DNA from: Lacticaseibacillus thailandensis DSM 22698 = JCM 13996
GTDB taxonomy: Bacteria; Bacillota; Bacilli; Lactobacillales; Lactobacillaceae
DNA length: 64,000 nucleotides
NCBI RefSeq assembly: GCF_001312865.1
Contig: NZ_BBER01000002.1
Location: forward strand, 124,001-188,000
Reading direction: 5' to 3'
Part shown: positions 9,110 to 17,671 of the stretch, one piece after another
How positions within the stretch are numbered: position 1 is the stretch's first letter
Layout of the letters: each line of letters opens with the position of its first letter
The notes under the pieces: generated by a model
The model's input: the letters and a program-made list of their open reading frames with translations, nothing else
Told to the model about the DNA's origin: nothing
The model's database searches: none
Position numbers and translations under genes: made by a program

Positions 9110-10900
9110 TTAGTAGCCCTGCTCCAGCTGGACGCCAAAGTGGGAGTGGTCGAACGCCATCTCGTACTGGGTTTCGACTCCCTCGAGAATAAACTCCAGG
9201 TGGTTTTGCTGGGCGATACCAGTCCAGAACTTGATGCGCTCCGCCATCTGGTCGAAGGTCGCGGTCTTGCGCAAGTTTTGCATGGCAAACTTCACGCCGT
9301 CGACGTACGGGAAGAGCTTGTGAACGAGCTCAAAGCTGTTGTCACTCCCCACGTCGTCGATGTAGATTTTGACCCCGCCGGCGTGGTAGATGCTACTGAT
9401 TTCGCGAACAAAGTTGAGACTAGGCGCGTCCATGATCTCCACGATCAATTCATGGGGACCCTCTGAGCGCTGATGGAACAGGGTCAAAGCGGTAGCCACC
9501 GTTGCATCGCTAAACTCGTCAGCCGTCAGGTTGAGCGTCACGGACTTGCAGGTAGCGTAACGCAGAAACCGGCGCAACAGGTCGATCTGAGTGCCAACGC
9601 CAATGTCAAAGCTTTCGGGCAGTACCCAGCGGTCGTGGTTGGCATCGTACTGACGCAGCAATAGTTCGTTATGGACGATTTGGGGGTCGCCACCAGTTAC
9701 GTCGTAGATACCCTGACCAAAATAGGCCAGTTCGGCGTGGTGGGCGCGGTGGTGCTGGCCGTACACCTGCCCGTCAACGGTGATCACGTCGCGTCCGGAG
9801 CGTTTACTCTCTTGCAAGTTGATTGTGGCGCGCTGGTAGGTGTCTTCCACCGACTCATCGCTTGGCTGCATAGTGGTGACCCCGACCGAGACGGTGATGG
9901 CTATCTGGTCGTCTTTGTATTGGAACGGGTGCGTCCGGACCGCCTCCCAGCAAGCGACGATGATTGGCATTGCGTCGTCCGCCGTGACGTCCTTAACGAC
10001 AATCATGAACTCCTGACCACCAGTCCGTAAAATTTCCGCCGCGTCACCATATGGGTGTAACGTGTCCTCCAGCAGCTGGGTCAACGCCAAGAGGATGCTA
10101 TTGCCCCCCATGTGGCCGTAGTTGGCATTGATGCGGGTAAAGTGGTCGATATCCAAGACGGCCATGGTGAAAACGCCCGCGTGTCCCTGCGAATAGTTGA
10201 AGGCGTCGGTCATGTGGTGCTCATAGCGTTCATAGGTGTCGGCGGTGGTCAACACGTTGTTTTTAGCCGTCGCGGCTTTGGCCCGCAGGTGTTCCAGGTA
10301 CGTCCAGTACAGGCTGAGGATGGCGGCCATGGCAATGAGGTCCCGATGGCTAGTACCAAACTGGTGGGACTACCGGCCGGGCCCAATGGTGACCGGGCTG
10401 GCAGGGTGAGCCAGAAGCCAGCGGCCCCCACTGCGGCCAGGCCAACCGTCAATGCCGGGTTATGGCGAATCATGTTCGTATACCGCCGAATCCCAGTCAG
10501 GGCCGCAATCAGGAGCACCGTGGCAATAATAGTGTTGGCGCTGGTGATGTTGGACCAGTGGGCGGTTAACCAGACGATGAGGAGGCCATCTACGCGGATA
10601 GCATACTCGGTGCGGGTCGTGGCGGTATCAAAAAGGACGGCTGCCAGCATGATGAGCGCGCCGTTAGTGTAGGTAATTGCGTTGTACTGGCCCACCATCC
10701 GCGCGGTCACGAATAGCACAATGCCCACGGCGACAATACCGAGTGAGAGCAATAGCCGCGAAAATTGGCCTTGCGGGTCGGTGCGCCGTAACGTGACGAG
10801 GCGGTGCCAGTAATTAGCGTAGAAGCCGATGAAACTAGTGATAAAAAAACGTCATGACCACGAGTTGAACAATTTGTGGTTGGATTTGGTTGATGGACAT
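9110..10900 (-). CDS. Membrane-anchored GGDEF/EAL protein with degenerate GGDEF (two frameshifts, early stop)
   Basis: About 596 residues after correcting a T7 run (10843-10849, one too many) and one lost base near 10357. The N-terminus (about 1-195) has several membrane segments. The GGDEF domain keeps LDIDHFTRIN but has GGQEF at the active site, so diguanylate cyclase activity is doubtful. The EAL domain has ELLLR, NLTADEF, IVEIMD, IDDVGS, VKFA and EGVET, so most metal and catalytic positions are present and a c-di-GMP phosphodiesterase is plausible. A TAA at 9110-9112 interrupts the conserved C-terminal GY-x-FGRP motif; the next 15 in-frame codons read FGRPAPAEKGVDEAV and end at 9062. Start is the ATG at 10900 after GGGGAG. 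Confidence 0.75.
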
Positions 10901-11259
10901 GGACAGTACTCCCCAAATGCGGTTCTTGGTTAAGCCCATGTTCCCCCGAAGATGGGCCTAACGCTGGTAACGATCAGCTACAAACGGTGCCACCAAAATG
11001 CCTGGGACTTTGATGTTACCACGAGTGCAGTAGTGCAATAAACGTACAATAAGCAACGGATGTTTGCCTATTTATCTACGTTCAGTTTATGTCTTCATCC
11101 GCCAATCTACAAGCAAATTAATCAATCAGTTATGGTAACGTAATACAACTATTGGGCAGTACTAATGCTGGACTAGTGAAGATGTGGAAATTGTGGTGTA
11201 AGCGCTATTCAATGGGGCCAATCGTGCTAAACTGGGGATGATGAATGGGGGTAGTCATA
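10901..11259. other. Divergent intergenic region
   Basis: No gene. It must hold the promoters of the GGDEF/EAL gene and the Cof gene. A rightward -10-like TGCTAAACT lies at about 11226. A hairpin GCCCAT/ATGGGC sits at 10934-10957. The rest is AT-rich with no clear motif. Confidence 0.5.
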
Positions 11260-12074
11260 ATGGCAAAGGTACGACTGATCATGAGTGATATCGACGGGAC
11301 GCTGGTCAACGATGACCACGTGATTCCCGCAAAGGTTGTGACCACGATCCAGGACTTTAAGGCGCGCGGTGGCCGCTTCGTGTTGGCCTCGGCCCGCCCA
11401 CCGTTGGGAATGACGGCCTTGGCCGACCAGCTCGGCTTTGACGTGCCGCTGGTCAGCTTCAACGGTGCGTACATCGCCCAACGGGATGCGGACGGCGTGC
11501 TTGCCCCCATTTATGAGGCGCCACTAGCACCGGGCGCGGCCCGGACGGTATACCAGGTTGCCCGGCAACAGGATCCCGGCTTAAGCATCAACGTCTTTTC
11601 CGGCCAGCACTGGTTTGTGGATGAGCAGGAGTACTGGGAGACACAGGAAGCGGACATCACGGGCTTCCCGCCGGAGGTCCAACCGCTACACGAGGTGTTG
11701 GCGGGAGAAGACCCGATCCACAAGGTGCTGGTGATGGGTGAAGAGCCCGACATCGACGTGTTACAGGCGACGCTGGCAGACCGGCCAGAATTAGACCTAG
11801 CCTCTCTCGTTCCAAGCCGACCTATTTGGAAATCACGCACCGCGGCGTTACCAAAGCTGCGGCGTTGGCTTTCCTGCGCGACTACTTCAAGGTGCCGTTA
11901 GCCGCCACGCTAGCCATCGGCGATGGGGGTAATGACCTCCCAATGATTCAAGCGGCCGGGGTTGGGGTCGCTATGGGTAATGGCGCTGCGGCGTTGCGGC
12001 AGGCGGCGGACGCTGTGGTCGCCGATAATAATGCTGGTGGGGTCGCGGAAGCAATCAACCGCTTCGGTATTTAG
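11260..12074 (+). CDS. Cof-type HAD-IIB sugar-phosphate phosphatase (one frameshift)
   Basis: 271 residues after restoring one base near 11803, which gives FSRSKPTYLEITHRGVTKAAAL across the break. HAD motif I is MSDIDGTLVND (nucleophile and acid Asp), motif II is in LASARPP, motif III is the lysine of GVTKAAA and motif IV is GDGGNDLPMI. Such Cof proteins dephosphorylate sugar phosphates or related compounds; the substrate cannot be read from sequence. The ATG at 11260 (MAKVRLIMSDIDGT) after GGGGGT is the usual family start, rather than an ATG five codons upstream. The gene is monocistronic with a strong terminator at 12107-12148. Confidence 0.88.
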
Positions 12075-12496
12075 TTAAATTGATATCAGTATGCCAAAAG
12101 ATGCATGTCGGTCGGCAATCCTTATTTGATTGCGACCGATTTTTTTTATTTGACGTTAAATAATATATTTTCCAGGTGATGGTAATGATAACGCCACTTT
12201 TATCATAACCATGTTGCGCCCTTTAAATATCAGCATTGGGCACGATTGTATGTGTGTGAGAGCGGCAAAACATTGGCCGTTCTTACCAAGTTGCCATAAT
12301 TTGAAAAATAAATTTGCTGTTATTCCAATTTAGGCAAAGGTACTGGTTGGTAGAATGAAGGCGGCTTCACTAGCATGTACAAAGGTATTTATTGGGTAAA
12401 AGTTATCCAAAGATAAGGACGTGCCAATGATTACCGGCTATTATCACGTTATTGAGTGTAGGTTGTTACTAGGTTTTTAAGTTTTGGGGGATACTT
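12075..12496. other. Intergenic region upstream of the sortase-like gene
   Basis: Holds the terminator at 12107-12148 and, near 12334-12356, a likely promoter (TTTAGG, 16 bases, extended TGGTTGGTAGAAT). This would give a 5' leader of about 130 bases. No gene is visible. Confidence 0.55.
12107..12148 (+). terminator. Rho-independent terminator of the Cof gene
   Basis: TCGGTCGGCAATC pairs with GATTGCGACCGA and is followed by eight T. Confidence 0.9.
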
Positions 12497-13282
12497 TTGA
12501 AAATTAAATATGTATTTGCTTCTGTAGCAAGTGCGGCTTTGTTGGCAGTTGGCGTCCTGGGGGGGACACCAAGTCAGTCAGGCAGTGCTAATGGTGCAGT
12601 GCGCTCTTCGCAGTCAACTTCGGCCCACAAAGTGGTGAAGAAGGATACTGCCAAGAAGTCTACGGCCAAGAAGAGCAAGGACACTGCTGCTAAGACGGCC
12701 AAAAAGGACCATCAACAGGCAGCAGCTAAAGCGGCTAAGCAGGCTAAGGTTGCTAGTGCGTCCAGCGCTAGCAACACGAGTGCCAGCCAGGCGAGTGCGA
12801 CCAGTACTAGCAGTAGCCAGGCCAGCCAGGCGGCTAACAGCACCAGTACCACGAGTACTGCAGCCAGTGCAAACACTACGGCCGCGGCACCAGCAGCCAA
12901 AACCAGTCAACCGGCAGCTAGCCATGCAACCACGCCAACCACAGGCTTCACGATCGGTGGCTCCACGTACGCCATCCGGTCCTTTAGTGGTAGTGGTTCA
13001 GTTCCAGCCGACAGCTACGTTTACCAGTGGACTGGCATGAGCAACCACTACCTGTTCGAACGGACGGGGGTAGCGTTTGGTTCTTTGGCTAGTGCTGGTG
13101 TTGGTTCGACCGTTGCCGTTAACGGCCACCAGTACACCATCCGTCAGGTGCTGTACAACCAGAACAACACGACCGACGCGGCGTATGACGCGTTGATGGC
13201 TGGTAAGGCTAAGTGGGGCGGGATCAGTTTCCAGACCTGTGAAGCTACCAATGGTTACGTACGTCTGTACTTTGCTAACTAG
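12497..13282 (+). CDS. Secreted protein with Lys/Ala/Ser-rich stalk and sortase-like C-terminal domain
   Basis: 261 residues from a TTG start (TGGGGGAT upstream). Residues 1-23 form a signal peptide or N-terminal anchor. Residues 35-148 are low complexity: first Lys/Thr/Ala repeats (KKSTAKKSKDTAAKTAKK), then Ser/Thr/Ala. Residues 150-261 look like a compact sortase-type domain: H184 in MSNHYLFERT, FGSLASAGVGSTVAVNGHQY resembling the F-x-x-L-x-x-L-x-x-GD-x-V-x-V pattern, C248 in SFQTCEA and R256 in YVRLYF. These are the positions of the sortase His-Cys-Arg triad. Sortases cleave LPxTG-type signals, but this domain is short and may have another role. It is a single gene with its own promoter and terminator. 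Confidence 0.6.
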   Translation: MKIKYVFASVASAALLAVGVLGGTPSQSGSANGAVRSSQSTSAHKVVKKDTAKKSTAKKSKDTAAKTAKKDHQQAAAKAAKQAKVASASSASNTSASQASATSTSSSQASQAANSTSTTSTAASANTTAAAPAAKTSQPAASHATTPTTGFTIGGSTYAIRSFSGSGSVPADSYVYQWTGMSNHYLFERTGVAFGSLASAGVGSTVAVNGHQYTIRQVLYNQNNTTDAAYDALMAGKAKWGGISFQTCEATNGYVRLYFAN

Positions 13283-13306
13283 TTAGTATTACATTCATAG
13301 GTACAT

Positions 13307-13350
13307 AAATAGACCCGTTAGTTGCGGACACGTAATTAACGGGTCTATTT
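13307..13350 (+). terminator. Terminator of the sortase-like gene
   Basis: AAATAGACCCGTTA (13307-13320) is the exact reverse complement of 13337-13350. It could act in both directions. Confidence 0.85.
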
Positions 13351-13540
13351 GTATGGTGAAGGTTGGGATATCTTAATGGCACCTTAAGGGAATTGGCAAA
13401 GAAGCGTAACTCGGCCTGCACAGTTTCTTCACACTTTCCCGGCATACTAATCAACATAGAAACGAGGTACCCCAGAACCTCGCTCCTAAACTTCTTCTTC
13501 ATAATCGTGATGTGGTTTCCCAGAATCACATTACCCTCCC

Positions 13541-13579
13541 TCATTGAGGACCTCCGTGTGGACAGCGGGGGGCCTTTTT
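13541..13579 (+). terminator. Second hairpin with T-run, possible small-RNA terminator
   Basis: An imperfect 10-bp stem (AGGACCTCCG with CGGGGGGCCT) is followed by TTTTTTT and no gene ends here. It may end an unannotated RNA or an attenuated leader. Confidence 0.4.
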
Positions 13580-13694
13580 TTGTTGCGTGAAGTGGGACAC
13601 GGGTTGTGGGTGGGCGAATATTATCATAGATAATAGGAAGTTGAAAAGAGCGGCGGTGGTGGGATGCGTTTCGATTTCCGTTACTACCTATAAT

Positions 13695-14120
13695 TATCGG
13701 GCTGCAGTCTCTCGGCTGAGCTGACGCGCAGCCTGCGAGTGGCTGGCCCGAAGCGCTGAAGCGCAGTGGTGGTAATCTGTCACTGAACTCGCTCTGACGT
13801 CCGATATGTATCGGGCAACAGTCTCTCGGCTGAGCTGGCGCGCAGCCTGCGAGTGGCTGGTCCTAAGCGCTAAAGCGCAGTGGTGGTAATCTGTCACTGA
13901 ACTCGCTCTGACGCCCGATATGTATCGGGCAACAGTCTCTCGGGCTAGCTTTGCGAGCCCTGCGAGTGGCTGGTCCTAAGCGCTAAAGCGCGGTAGTGAT
14001 AATCTGTCACTGAACTCGTTCTGACATCCGGTATGTATCGGGCTGCAGTCTCTCGGGCTAGCTTTGCGAGCCCTGCGAGTGGCTGGCCCTAAGCGCTAAA
14101 GCGCTAAGGGCCAGCGCAAA
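13695..14120. repeat. Tandem array of four structured repeats, period 113-114 bp
   Basis: Units start at 13695, 13809, 13923 and 14036, each with TATCGGGC...CAGTCTCTCGG. Each unit contains a first hairpin (GGCTG...CAGCC in units 1-2, GGGCT...AGCCC in units 3-4), a second hairpin GCGCT-RA-AGCGC, then a CTGTCACTGAACTCG segment. Unit junctions are palindromic (CCCGATATGTATCGGG). Unit 4 is cut short and its second hairpin extends to a perfect palindrome, GGCCCTAAGCGCTA / reverse complement. Hairpin 1 changes by compensating substitutions between units, so the pairing and not the sequence is kept. There are no unique spacers, so it is not CRISPR. A solitary partial copy lies near 58935-58980. Confidence 0.85.
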
Positions 14121-14350
14121 AAAAAGAAGCCCGCATGGGGAGCCAATGTCCCACTTGCGCACTTCTTCCTGGTAATCCTGCTGAGGCGTGCCCCACACGC
14201 AGGCAACGCAGGCACCCAATACTCCACGGCCCCCACCGTGGCGCCTTCGCGAACGTTGAATTGCTTCAACAAGTATCGGTAACCATACGTTCAGTTGCTA
14301 AGTGCTCCGTCCATTTGGTCCGCAGCGTACCCACAACTTACACTTTACAG
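14106..14350 (-). ncRNA. Candidate structured small RNA, leftward
   Basis: Minus strand, about 240 bases without a plausible reading frame. From about 14300 leftward it holds stable hairpins: GTTGAA-GCAA-TTCAAC with a GNRA-type loop, CACGG-TGGGGG-CCGTG and GCGTG-TGGGG-CACGC inside CCTGC...GCAGG. It ends in an imperfect stem (GAAG...CTTC, 14112-14163) followed by eight T on the minus strand. Upstream, TATAGT preceded by TGGACA (19-base spacer) or AT-rich boxes near 14370 could be the promoter. I cannot match it to 6S RNA, tmRNA, RNase P or SRP RNA by eye. Confidence 0.35.
14112..14163 (-). terminator. Leftward terminator of the candidate small RNA
   Basis: On the minus strand an imperfect GC-rich stem with outer arms GAAG/CTTC is followed by eight T. 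No leftward coding gene ends here. Confidence 0.5.
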
Positions 14351-14684
14351 ATGAAACTATACATTTTTTTTGTATATACTTGTCCATTATCGCAAGATAA
14401 ACAAACTTATATTTCGACAAAAAAAGGTCTGTTATTTAGACCAATTAGCGCCTGGGCTTACGCAATCAAGGAAATTAGCCGTACCAATTGGCGTTAATCA
14501 TGGCAAATGTTGGGTGACGGTAGCACAAATCTCTGAAAAATCGGTATGCTTGCGCTTATGGTAACGATTGACTTTGCCACTGTCGGTCATAATTCAGTCC
14601 GTGTTTACATGAACGCATTTGGTTACGGCGACCACTTGGTGCGCGCCGTGCTCGACCTGAGTATATGGAGTTATTCACGCCATA
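14351..14684. other. AT-rich intergenic stretch
   Basis: No supported gene on either strand. Short open frames here have no ribosome sites or protein-like composition. It could hold the promoter of the leftward small RNA. Confidence 0.4.
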
Positions 14685-14714
14685 CAAAAAGGCGGCAGCC
14701 ACACGCTACCACCT
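14685..14714 (-). terminator. Terminator of the Crp-family regulator
   Basis: Minus strand: AGGTGGTAGC, loop GTGTG, GCTGCCGCCT, then five T. Confidence 0.8.
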
Positions 14715-14725
14715 TCTGGCTGACG

Positions 14726-15395
14726 TTAAATTGTAATTTCTTCGATCTCGCCCAACTGCCGCAGCTTTTCGCGCTGCAGCACCTTAATGCCGTTGCGATC
14801 CGTGGAAATCAGCCCGAGTTGCCGGAGCTTTTTCATGTTGCGGGAGGTGTTGACCGGGTTCAGCACGACCAGACTGCCCATTAGTGATTGGCTCACGTGG
14901 ACCGTATCATCGCTGGGTTCGTATTCGTCCAGGTAGCAGGTCAGGTAGTATGCCAGTCGCTGCCACCCCGTACTGGTCAGCAACAACTCCTTTTTGCGGA
15001 TCAGGTAATCGATGTTGCGCTGGTAGCTGAGAATGAGTTGATGATTAAAGTCGCGGTTGTTATACACCAGTTGGTCGATCTTATCATGGCTAATTGCTAA
15101 GACGTGGGCTTCGTGAATTGCCACGAGGCTGAGCGTGCTCTCTGCTGGTGCCTTCGGAACGGTACACTGGTGTAAGTGTGTCGTGACCGCACAACAAAAG
15201 ACCGTGCTCCAATCCCGACTTGAAGAGTACCGAGCGCATGATGAGACCGTCCTCAATGTAGTAGTAGAAATGGCGGCCATTGGTGTCTTGCAGGCGTTCA
15301 CCGACGTGGACGGTGATGCGTTTAGTCGCAAGACCAGTAAGAAGGGACTTAAACTTGGCGTAGTCCCCGTTGACGTAGAAGTTTAATTTGTTCAT
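14726..15395 (-). CDS. Crp/Fnr-family transcriptional regulator (frameshift)
   Basis: About 223 residues after correcting a net loss of two bases near 15140 (an AGAGAG stretch). The N-terminal half is a beta-roll sensor (YYIEDGLIMRSVLFKSG). The C-terminal half carries a helix-turn-helix (SQSLMGSLVVLNPVNTSRNMKKLRQLG) and a wing ending in ISTDRNGIKV. There is no cysteine cluster, so the signal is unknown. The ATG at 15395 follows GGGGAGA. A good -10, TATAAT (minus strand, 15523-15518), lies about 125 bases upstream, leaving a long leader. The net -2 (or +1) shift differs from the usual -1 pattern of this window; two errors close together or loss of one AG unit would explain it. Confidence 0.75.
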
Positions 15396-15927
15396 TGTTG
15401 CATCTCCCCGGATGTCTGCGGATGGTGACCGGCGGGTGCATTCGGCTTGCCATGGTATGTGAATACTACCTGAGGGTCGACGTGCGCATTCGGTGTGACC
15501 GATGCCATCATTCCCCAATTATATGCGTAGAATTTACACACGAAAATATTCGTCGATAATTAACAGTGTTAATTTTATGATGTTATAAACCATGCATCTG
15601 ATTCAAAAAAAATAATACTGGCACCTTGATGGCGGGCCGCTTGCCGTCGAGGAGGGTGGAAGGTGTTGCAAAATATTCCGGTTGCTCTGACACCCTTATT
15701 TTACTTGGTTTACATAATGAAAGTAAAGCAAAAAAAAGCATTGGTGCTAGTTATATGTATGCGCGGCGCCAACTAGTCATAGATAACACCAAGCATTGGC
15801 GCCTAATCACGCGGTGGGGTGTTATTGTGTGGCGGTATCGGTGTTATGGACGCTAACTGAAGGTGAGGCAGTGCGATTGTGCAAGGCACCAGTGACCTGT
15901 AGACGTGTATGTGCAGTGTCCCCGCGA
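15396..15927. other. Intergenic region between two leftward regulators
   Basis: Holds the promoter of the Crp-family gene (-10 at 15518-15523). Further right is an imperfect inverted repeat, GCATTGGTGCTAGTTAT (about 15739-15755) against ATAACACCAAGC (about 15783-15794), with GGCGCC copies nearby. It may be the terminator region of the LysR gene or an operator. No protein-like frame is visible. Confidence 0.45.
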
Positions 15928-16857
15928 TTACGGCATCTTGGTGGGGTCGAAAGTCGCTTGCGCCAACGTGAGAAATTCCTGGACGGGTTCACTGAGGGGC
16001 ATACCAACTTTGTAGGTGATGGCCACATCAGCCTGAAAGTCGGTTACGGGCAGCGGCACAATTTGGGTGTCACCCTGAAGGGTGGTGGCCGTCAGTAGGG
16101 ACGCCGGCACAATCGTGGCACCCAACCCGGCGTTGGCCAACTGGACCGCGGTGGTCAGGTTAGGGGTACGCAAAATGATGTTGGGGGTCGCCTCGTTTTG
16201 GGCGAGGAAGCTGGTTACAAGGTGCTGAAAGCCCGAGTCGTCAGTTTCGGCGATGAAGTCTTGGTCGTGAATCAGCGTGGCGATTCCGGGAGTGGCGTTG
16301 GCGTCAAAGTCGGGCGGCAATAGGCGGCTGGGCATGATCAACGCTGCGCTATCCGTGAACAGACGTTGGTGCTCCAGTGCTTCGTCGTAGGTGCGGCCAA
16401 TCCCAATGTGCATATCGATGTCGCCAGCCAGTACGGCTTGCGCCATGGCGACTGCGGGTTGTTCAAAGAGGTGGATCTGCACCTGGGGAAAGCGCCGATG
16501 AAATTCCGGTAAGAGTTGCGGCAAAATGACTTGGGCGAGGGACGGGTTAACGCCCAACGTGATGCGGCCGACGTCGGTATGGGCGTAGGCTTTGAGGTTG
16601 TTGCTGACCGTCTGAAAGGAGCGGACCAGTTGCTGCATCTGGCGGAGGTAGTATTCACCCGCGTACGTCAGGCGCAGCGGGTGCTGGGCGCGGTCAATCA
16701 GCGCGACGCCGTACTGTTTTTCCTGGTTGCGAATCAGCTTGCTGACGGTGGGCTGCGTCATAAAGAGGTTGGCTGCAGTCTGGGAGACACTCCCGGTCTG
16801 GCTAATCTCGGTGAGGATGTTAATGAGCTGACGTTCGTGACTTAGTGGTGGTGTCAT
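15928..16857 (-). CDS. LysR-family transcriptional regulator
   Basis: 309 residues. An N-terminal winged helix-turn-helix (residues about 8-66: QLINILTEISQTGSVSQTAA, then TQPTVSKLIRNQE) is followed by a periplasmic-binding-type effector domain (VGRITLGVNPSLAQVILPQLLPEF is the usual beginning). The start at 16857 follows the near-perfect ribosome site AAAAGGAGGT; an upstream ATG in frame has none. Nothing in the sequence fixes the effector. The divergent neighbour is msrB, about 290 bases away, and LysR proteins often regulate a divergent gene, so msrB or the aldo/keto reductase are candidate targets (inference). Confidence 0.88.
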   Translation of the reverse strand: MTPPLSHERQLINILTEISQTGSVSQTAANLFMTQPTVSKLIRNQEKQYGVALIDRAQHPLRLTYAGEYYLRQMQQLVRSFQTVSNNLKAYAHTDVGRITLGVNPSLAQVILPQLLPEFHRRFPQVQIHLFEQPAVAMAQAVLAGDIDMHIGIGRTYDEALEHQRLFTDSAALIMPSRLLPPDFDANATPGIATLIHDQDFIAETDDSGFQHLVTSFLAQNEATPNIILRTPNLTTAVQLANAGLGATIVPASLLTATTLQGDTQIVPLPVTDFQADVAITYKVGMPLSEPVQEFLTLAQATFDPTKMP

Positions 16858-17147
16858 GAGCGACCTCCTTTTGTAACCGTAATCTAACCTTATCATTAGT
16901 CAGTATGCGCCCAACGTCAATGGGGTGCAAGTGTGGGGTGTGTTGGCCAGTCCCATGGGTACTGTTGGGGTAGGAGCGCGTAGTACTAATAATATAGTAG
17001 AAAGTGGCACCCAATGGCGGTCGGTATCCGTGCTAATTACCCAACTGCCGCCGCTGGACCGCTGTTGGCAGGTAATGGTGTTAGTGGTATTCTAACCACA
17101 AGCACTAACAAAAAGTAACGGTATCCGGACAAAGGGGGATGTAACCA

Positions 17148-17579
17148 TTGGCAGACAAAGATGATGAGGCGTTGCGGCGCCGGTTGACGCCCGAACAGTA
17201 CGCGGTGACGCAGGAGGCCGCGACTGAACGCCCGTTTAGCGGCCAGTACGACGACTTTTACCAAGCGGGTATTTACGTGGACGTTGTGAGTGGCGAGCCG
17301 CTGTTTTCTTCGCAGGATAAGTATGATGCGGGCTGTGGCTGGCCGTCATTTACGCGGCCAATTACCAAATTGGCTGAGCACCGGGACCAGAGCTTCGGCA
17401 TGGAGCGGACGGAGGTGCGGAGCAAAAGCGCCGGGTCGCACCTCGGCCACGTCTTTTCGGATGGGCCGGCCGCGGCGGGTGGCCTGCGGTATTGTATTAA
17501 CTCCGCAGCGTTGCGGTTTATCCCCGTGGCGGACCTTGAGGCGGCAGGTTATGGCGAGTACCGGCAACTATTTCAATAA
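17148..17579 (+). CDS. msrB: Peptide-methionine (R)-S-oxide reductase MsrB
   Basis: 143 residues from a TTG start with AAAGGGGGAT upstream. Family motifs are present: [40 protein letters not shown], the [10 protein letters not shown] motif and [11 protein letters not shown], where the cysteine is catalytic. MsrB repairs methionine-R-sulfoxide in oxidised proteins, with thioredoxin as usual reductant. The zinc CxxC pairs found in many MsrBs are absent, as in some Firmicutes forms. It is followed by its own terminator. Confidence 0.95.
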   Translation: MADKDDEALRRRLTPEQYAVTQEAATERPFSGQYDDFYQAGIYVDVVSGEPLFSSQDKYDAGCGWPSFTRPITKLAEHRDQSFGMERTEVRSKSAGSHLGHVFSDGPAAAGGLRYCINSAALRFIPVADLEAAGYGEYRQLFQ

Positions 17580-17593
17580 ACAGGTGACATTAG

Positions 17594-17628
17594 GCCGCCA
17601 CGACTTGACGTTCGTGGCGGCTTGTTTT
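17594..17628 (+). terminator. Terminator of msrB
   Basis: GCCGCCACGA (17594-17603) pairs with TCGTGGCGGC (17612-17621), then TTGTTTTA. Confidence 0.85.
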
Positions 17629-17671
17629 ACTTTTAAAAAGGAAACGATTTCATAGAATCGAGGTTAGCAAT

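Larger units (their letters stand above)
13283..13694. other. Intergenic region before the repeat array
   Basis: Contains the terminator at 13307-13350 and then about 340 bases without a supported gene. A hairpin AGGACCTCCG / CGGGGGGCCT followed by seven T (about 13541-13579) is a second rightward terminator, so a short rightward RNA between 13360 and 13580 is possible. A leftward frame of up to 89 codons has weak support and overlaps both hairpins. Confidence 0.4.

Noticed and set aside
13275-13544. Leftward 89-codon frame (MREGNVILG... start)
   Set aside because: It overlaps two terminator hairpins, its tail is antisense to the terminator of the sortase-like gene, and the product matches nothing I know. 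A weak GAGGGAGG precedes the ATG, so it is not fully excluded.
13694-13897. Leftward 67-codon frame with repeated SHSQAARQLSRET segments
   Set aside because: It is simply the 114-bp structured repeat read in a frame that happens to stay open. The period is 114 (divisible by 3) so repeats look protein-like, but there is no ribosome site and the base changes preserve hairpins, not codons.
13695-14120. CRISPR array
   Set aside because: The period is 114 bp and whole units are similar. There are no short repeats with unique spacers and no cas genes.
14135-14497. Rightward 120-codon frame rich in Cys, Pro and Arg
   Set aside because: No ribosome site, composition is not protein-like, and it is antisense to a structured RNA candidate.
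15626-15856. 76-codon rightward frame between regulators
   Set aside because: No family match, no ribosome site, and it overlaps an inverted repeat.
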